This document shows positions 59,156 to 64,000 of a DNA stretch of 64,000 bases, one piece after another. Under the pieces are notes generated by a model. It did not search any database and was not told where the DNA came from. It was given only the letters and a program-made list of their open reading frames with translations. Position numbers and translations under genes: made by a program. The stretch covers positions 124,001 through 188,000 of the forward strand of contig JALBYC010000001.1 in NCBI GenBank assembly GCA_023212645.1, read 5' to 3'. Source of the stretch: Farysia itapuensis. Its lineage: Eukaryota; Basidiomycota; Ustilaginomycetes; Ustilaginales; Ustilaginaceae. Numbering within the stretch: the first letter of the stretch is position 1; the number at the start of each line of letters is the position of its first letter.

Positions 59156-62100
59156 ATGAGCGGCCAACAACACTGGAATGGAGATTCTCGGGGAGAACGA
59201 TACGCTCGAGCCGGATTCGAGGGACTGTCGACCACACCTGCTCCCGACTCGCAAATGCAACGGCATGTGTCGTCCTTGACAACGGCCCGGAACTTTTCCG
59301 GACAGGATGCTGGTGCATCAATACCGCATCAGTCACCAATGCACGCAGACTCGATCTATCAACAAGACCAATACATGCTTCGCCAGCATGCACAGCATCA
59401 CCTGTCTTCAGCATCAACTCGAGGAGAAAATCCGGCTTACAGGTACTCTTACCAAAGTGCGTTGTCATCGCCCTCACACGTTGGCTCGTCTCCTCATCAC
59501 AATGGAACAAACACTTGGAACCTGTCAGGTGCAGGTCCGAGTGGCGCTTGGCAGTCCGGGCGTGACTACGACGTCTATGCCCGAGACGTTCGCCAAAGTC
59601 CAAACCAATTTCGACCACAACCCGATATGTAAGTTTTATGTCTGGCATCCTGGGCAGGGCCCGCCAGTCAAGTCGGTGCATCGTGCGCTGTGACCATGTC
59701 CGATCGTGAACGGTGATCAGTCGGGAAACGCAGCAAACTCTAATTTGATGCGCTGTGCTTCAGATTTTCAGTTGCGAATGAACTGCTGCCGAACAGTACT
59801 GACTTGGATATTCACGATTGGCTTTGTTGCTCTCTGCAGGTCGGCAAGTCATACATTTGCTGGATATGCTCCCACCCAACGTTTTCTGGGGCAGTCTTCA
59901 AGCTCGTTGAACGCTGCACATAACTTCCCTGACATACAGCCCCAGATGGGCAGGGCCGGACCTTCATCGAACAGTTTGGACGAGGCCTGGAATGTCTCGA
60001 GTAAAGATAGGCCGGTTGCCTCACCTTCTTTCTATGGGCAGCGTGCGCCACAAGCGTTAAATCAAAGGCCTTCACCTTCGACGTCGTTTCATACCGACAT
60101 GACCCATCCTTCGTCGGCCCAGCCGAGACCCGCCTTTTTTAGATCAGTGGCAGCACCTACGGGCTCACTGCACTCGTCATCGGCACATCCGTTGTCAGGT
60201 CATCAAGAGTCACGTCTCTCTGGTCTTGGCAGTGCTCATCACAATCACAATCTGCCAAGCATGCAGTCTCGAGAGCGTCATGCAGAGCCTCGAACGCCGC
60301 CTCAGTCTGTGCGCTCATTTCCTGCTGCTCTTGAAGAAAGTCCGGATCCGCTCAGCTTCTTTTCGCCCTATGATCCAGCGCCCACTTGGCAGTACATTCG
60401 TCCTCCGCCGCCCATCGATCGTGCGCCACCACCCACTCCACCCTCCTTCCGGCCAGACAGCATGGGTCGCCAACAGTCAGCGTCTGCGAGCATGCTCTTG
60501 GGGGTCGATCAGCCGTTACAACCAAAACGAAAAGACGAGCAAGACGGTGCAAACGAAGTTAAGAAGCACAAGAAAAAAATCAAGATAGTCCCCAAGATCG
60601 AATCCTACAAGCAGGAGACCTCAGTGTCCCACGACCGCGCGACATTCGGGGTGAACGCTGCAATACTGGACGCAGACGTGTTTGGAGATAGGATGAAAGC
60701 GGCAACCAGCAGTGAACACTTTCCAATAAAAGCAGAGCACACTTTTGCACAGGAGCTGGACGACTTCGGAACTCGTAAAGCGAAGCAGAAGAAGCAGAAG
60801 AAAAAGGCCAAGAAAGACAGCGCCTCTGCCTTTGACCTAGTGTCGGGCATCGTAGATGACTCAGATTCGGGCATGGATGCTGAAGGCAGCGATTGGCATG
60901 ACCTCGATGTAATAGAGTCATGGAACTCGTCAAAACCCAAAGACTCTGAGGCGGTCAGTGCTACTCTCGACGACTCTGGCAAAATCAGCACAGGTCCTGT
61001 GAAGTCGTCTCTGCGGAAATCACCGCTTGACCAGCTGCAAGGCTTCATGGAGGACCTTTTCGAAGCAGATGACGCGCTTCCAGATAGTGACACTCTTCAA
61101 GAGCTCCCCATCGGTTCAAAACTTTCGCACGACGCAGACCAATTCTTCGACATTGTGCAAGAGCCCTCAGTATCTGCCTCGGGTCGCCGTATCGCCGTGC
61201 TTCGGGTAGCTGTATTGCAAAAAATGCTCAAATTCGCTGTCAAATGCTCCTTGCCATTGTCTGAGATCTCAGGGCCAGCCAACAAAACACCGACATCTCA
61301 ACAACCGAGTCTCGGCTCCATTCCTGTCGCGGACCTCGTCCGTGTGCTTACGATTCTCGAGCGCACAGCAAGAGTGGCTGAATCTATCGATCCTTTCCCA
61401 TCTAAAACTAGTCGAAAATCCGATTCAGAGCCCGCAACTCTGCCCAACAAAGGCAGAAGTGGCTTGAATGGCCAAGTGTCCAGGTCTGTGTCAAAGTCGC
61501 CGTTTTCAGAGGAGGAGGATGCTGCTGACCTCGATCAGGTACATAACGAAAAGGTCTCTTCGTTGGACGCAAGTCTGCAGTCTACTCCGCAGACCTCAGA
61601 GAAAATTGACGAGACTCTAGAAGGTCTCAACTCTGTACTGGCTCTGGTAGATCGTAGTATGCTAGCAGTAGAATGCTGTCTTAGCTTTCTGTCGGGCGAC
61701 ATTCTGCCGAAACAAGTCGTGTCAGAGGACATCGTGCGTACGTGTTTGGAAGCGATCAAGGCATCTCTGGATAGAATTGTGCTACCTTTCATCGAGGCTT
61801 GTTCCGGCGCAGCCGCCATCGCACCACATACAATGCTTACACAGCTTATAGATGTTCTTGCACCCCAAAAAGCGAGAAAGAAGAAGGCAACAACTCCTCC
61901 GATTGACGAGCCAACTCAAGGTGTTGGTATTGTCTGTCGAAACACCCTATCAGACTTGTTCCACCATCTGTGTTCTGCACTCTTCCTTGTGCAGAGAATT
62001 GTCAGGATGGTGTCCGTGACACTCTCCGACTCCATTATCATCAGTGCTGTGTATCTTGCATTAGGACCCTTCTTCGTCATGGAGCCAGAGCCTGGCAGCG

Positions 62101-64000
62101 GTAATGCAAATACCGAGACCGCCAAGATTGCTGCACGTGGACGCTCAGCCCTGTTGTCGCTTGGTGGTGCTAACGCTATGAAGTCGTTGCGACTCCCTGC
62201 TTTACTCCTTCTACGAAACATCTTTGCCAGAACTCCTGATCAGCGTCAATGGATGATCGAAGAAATTCTCACGTCTCTCACCAGACTCACCGACATGAAG
62301 AAACATAGACGTCAGTACAGTCTTCGAAACGGCAAGTCCGTTCATTCTATCAACGCCCTGTTGTTGCAGCTCATTCAGGGTGCTTCGCACGGCGTCAGTA
62401 CTTATGTACGTGCAGCCGTGGACCGATACAATCGCGCAACAGAGCATGGCGATGACTACACACTTCCGCCAGATCAGGATCAGAATGACGTTGTTGTCAA
62501 CGCATTTAATGCAGCCGATCCTAATCTCGATGCAACTGACGTGGAAGTCGCCATCTGGAAAAGAGGTCTAGAGGGAGCTAGTCAATCTGCTCGTTCGATT
62601 GCCACCTATCTGATGCAAAACGTTGGACAGAACAAGGTTGCAAAAGCCTCGCTGGAGATGAGTCACTCCTTGATCATCGAGAATACCATTCAGGACCTGC
62701 TCAGCGCCCTCTTCCTACCCGAGTGGCCCGCGGCAGCCCTAATGCTCAGCGCTTTCTGTCGAACTTTTGGGGCGTTCCTTGAAGATCCCAAGAGCCATCC
62801 GGATGCAAAGGGCGTTGCATTGGAGCAACTAGGACTGGTTGCAACACGCCTCCGCCAAAGTCAGCTTACGCTCGAAGCAGCGAACACGGAGCGGTCCGCT
62901 GACGCCTCGCCAGACAACAAACCTCAAGGACGCAAGTGGGACTACCTTTCTATGCTGCGCGCCCTTCGCGATCAGGACTCAGTCGCAATCAGGGATTATG
63001 TTGATCACTGCACTCTGATCTCACGGTTCCTTGCCAGATCCGCGAGCGAAGATCAGTCCACAGAGGGAGCGTTCGAATTTCTCATTGTCCAAGCTCAAGG
63101 CGACCTTGCTCTCGCACATTCCAATGCTACTGGCATCGTCAGAGACTGTCAGGAAAATGCGGACAGTAGCGACGAACAATTGACAAAGACCATTGCTTTC
63201 AAGCAAGAACTCGAAAAAGCCATTGCCGTGTTGTCGAAGCTTGACATGAACGGACTTGACCTAGCTTGGACACCAGACGAAGCAGACGACAAGGCTCTCG
63301 CCCAAGCAATCCTTCTATCGGAGCAGCTCGTTCTCTGCAATAGCTCCATGGTCACATATGGTTCGCTCCAAGATCTTCTTATCGAGGGCTTGAACAGTCA
63401 GCTGATCGCAAACCGAGGCAGGGCTTTGCGAGGCATCGATAGGATCGCTCAAATCGATCCGGACATACTGGACCAAAGCTTGGTTCGTGCAGCAATTGAG
63501 GTGCGTCTCCGAGATTCAAGCAACGCTGTACGAGACAGCGCCGTCGGACTGTTCGGTAGCTACGTGCTCCGCAAGCCAGAACACTTGACCACATACTACA
63601 GGCATTTAGCGGCACGCGTTCATGACACAGGACTTTCAGTTCGGAAACGTATGGTCCGGCTTCTCAAGTGCATTCATGAGACTTCGGACGACTGGAATAT
63701 TCGCATCGATTCGTGCGCCCGAATTGTTCGCTGCATCAACGACGAAGACACGGTGGTACAAGATCTTGCCGTTCTGACGATCGGCGAGATGTGGCTTGAC
63801 CTCGAAGTCAGCGACTTGCGCCGGACGCGCCGTCCTCGGAGCCCCGCAATCGCGGCGACAGTCGTCGAAACCAACGGCAACGTTTCACGCAACGACAACA
63901 AAGAGTCTGACGGAGTTGTAGACGAGAGAATGTCAGACACGATCAACGTGATTATGGCAGTCGCAGAGGTGCTCAAAGAACGCCCTTCGCCTTTAGAGGA
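59156..64000 (+). CDS. SCC2: Cohesin loader Scc2/Mis4/NIPBL, 3'-truncated, 2 exons visible
   Basis: Exon 1 is 59156-59628 (157 codons plus two bases) and the intron is 59629-59839 (211 nt, GTAAGT to TGCAG). Exon 2 runs open from 59840 to the window end without a stop. About 1544 residues are present. The first 400 are disordered (Ser/Pro/His/Gln) with a basic KKHKKKIKIV patch. Helical repeat sequence follows: QRQWMIEEILTSLTRL then RRQYSLRNGKSVHSINALLLQLIQG, a conserved Scc2 block. Later HEAT repeats include RALRGIDRIAQIDPDIL and VRLRDSSNAVRDSAVGLFGSYVLRKPEHL. Role: with Scc4, loads cohesin onto chromatin. The C-terminal HEAT domain is outside the window. Confidence 0.93.

Overview
The window is a gene-dense stretch of a nuclear genome from a filamentous basidiomycete. 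A smut-type fungus (Ustilaginomycotina) is the best guess. The evidence is the short GT-AG introns (mostly 58-80 nt), compact intergenic spaces, many intronless long genes, and the gene content: Iqg1/Rng2-type IQGAP, Bem1 scaffold, AP-3, peroxin, and a Kex2-processed repeat protein. The assignment to smuts is inference, because no marker in the window proves it.

Layout. 1-486: 3' end of a short-chain dehydrogenase. 541-4917: Arp4 and Erb1/Bop1, divergent. 5041-7413: a 13-exon Gpc1 acyltransferase gene, reconstructed here, with two micro-exons. 7673-9929: RNA polymerase subunit Rpb12 and AP-3 mu, divergent. 10115-15828: Bem1, a two-RRM SR protein and the GPI transamidase Gpi8. 16439-17215: a small secreted precursor with nine near-identical peptide copies separated by Kex2 sites, next to about 2.3 kb without a convincing gene. 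19557-26444: a large PX-domain protein (Lec1/YPR097W type) and a cupin protein. 26530-33601: a secreted M23-fold protein, a tyrosine phosphatase, a DsbA/GST-kappa protein, a mitochondrial CLYBL-type lyase and an ACC-synthase-like aminotransferase. 33653-34909: a PQ-loop membrane protein (Any1 type).

34910-37650 is the only accessory-looking stretch. It holds a 22-bp degenerate tandem repeat and two diverged, frameshifted copies of an unrecognised gene. 37653-47775 is mitochondrial and metabolic: a Nuc1/EndoG nuclease, branched-chain ketoacid dehydrogenase E1 alpha, a polyglutamine protein of unknown role, an acetylornithine aminotransferase fused to a Cbp6/UQCC2-like assembly-factor domain, a Gfo/Idh/MocA dehydrogenase and Pex19. 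48501-64000: IQGAP, a dual-specificity phosphatase, an unrecognised 1193-aa protein and the 5' part of the cohesin loader Scc2/Mis4.

There is no operon logic. The recurring arrangement is divergent pairs sharing 100-400 bp promoters. Several genes converge on common themes: mitochondria (CLYBL, Nuc1, BCKDH E1 alpha, Arg8-Cbp6 fusion), polarity and cytokinesis (Bem1, IQGAP) and membrane or lipid traffic (Gpc1, AP-3, the PX protein, Any1). The two observations most worth following are the Kex2-repeat peptide precursor and the Arg8-Cbp6 fusion with an internal presequence-like segment.
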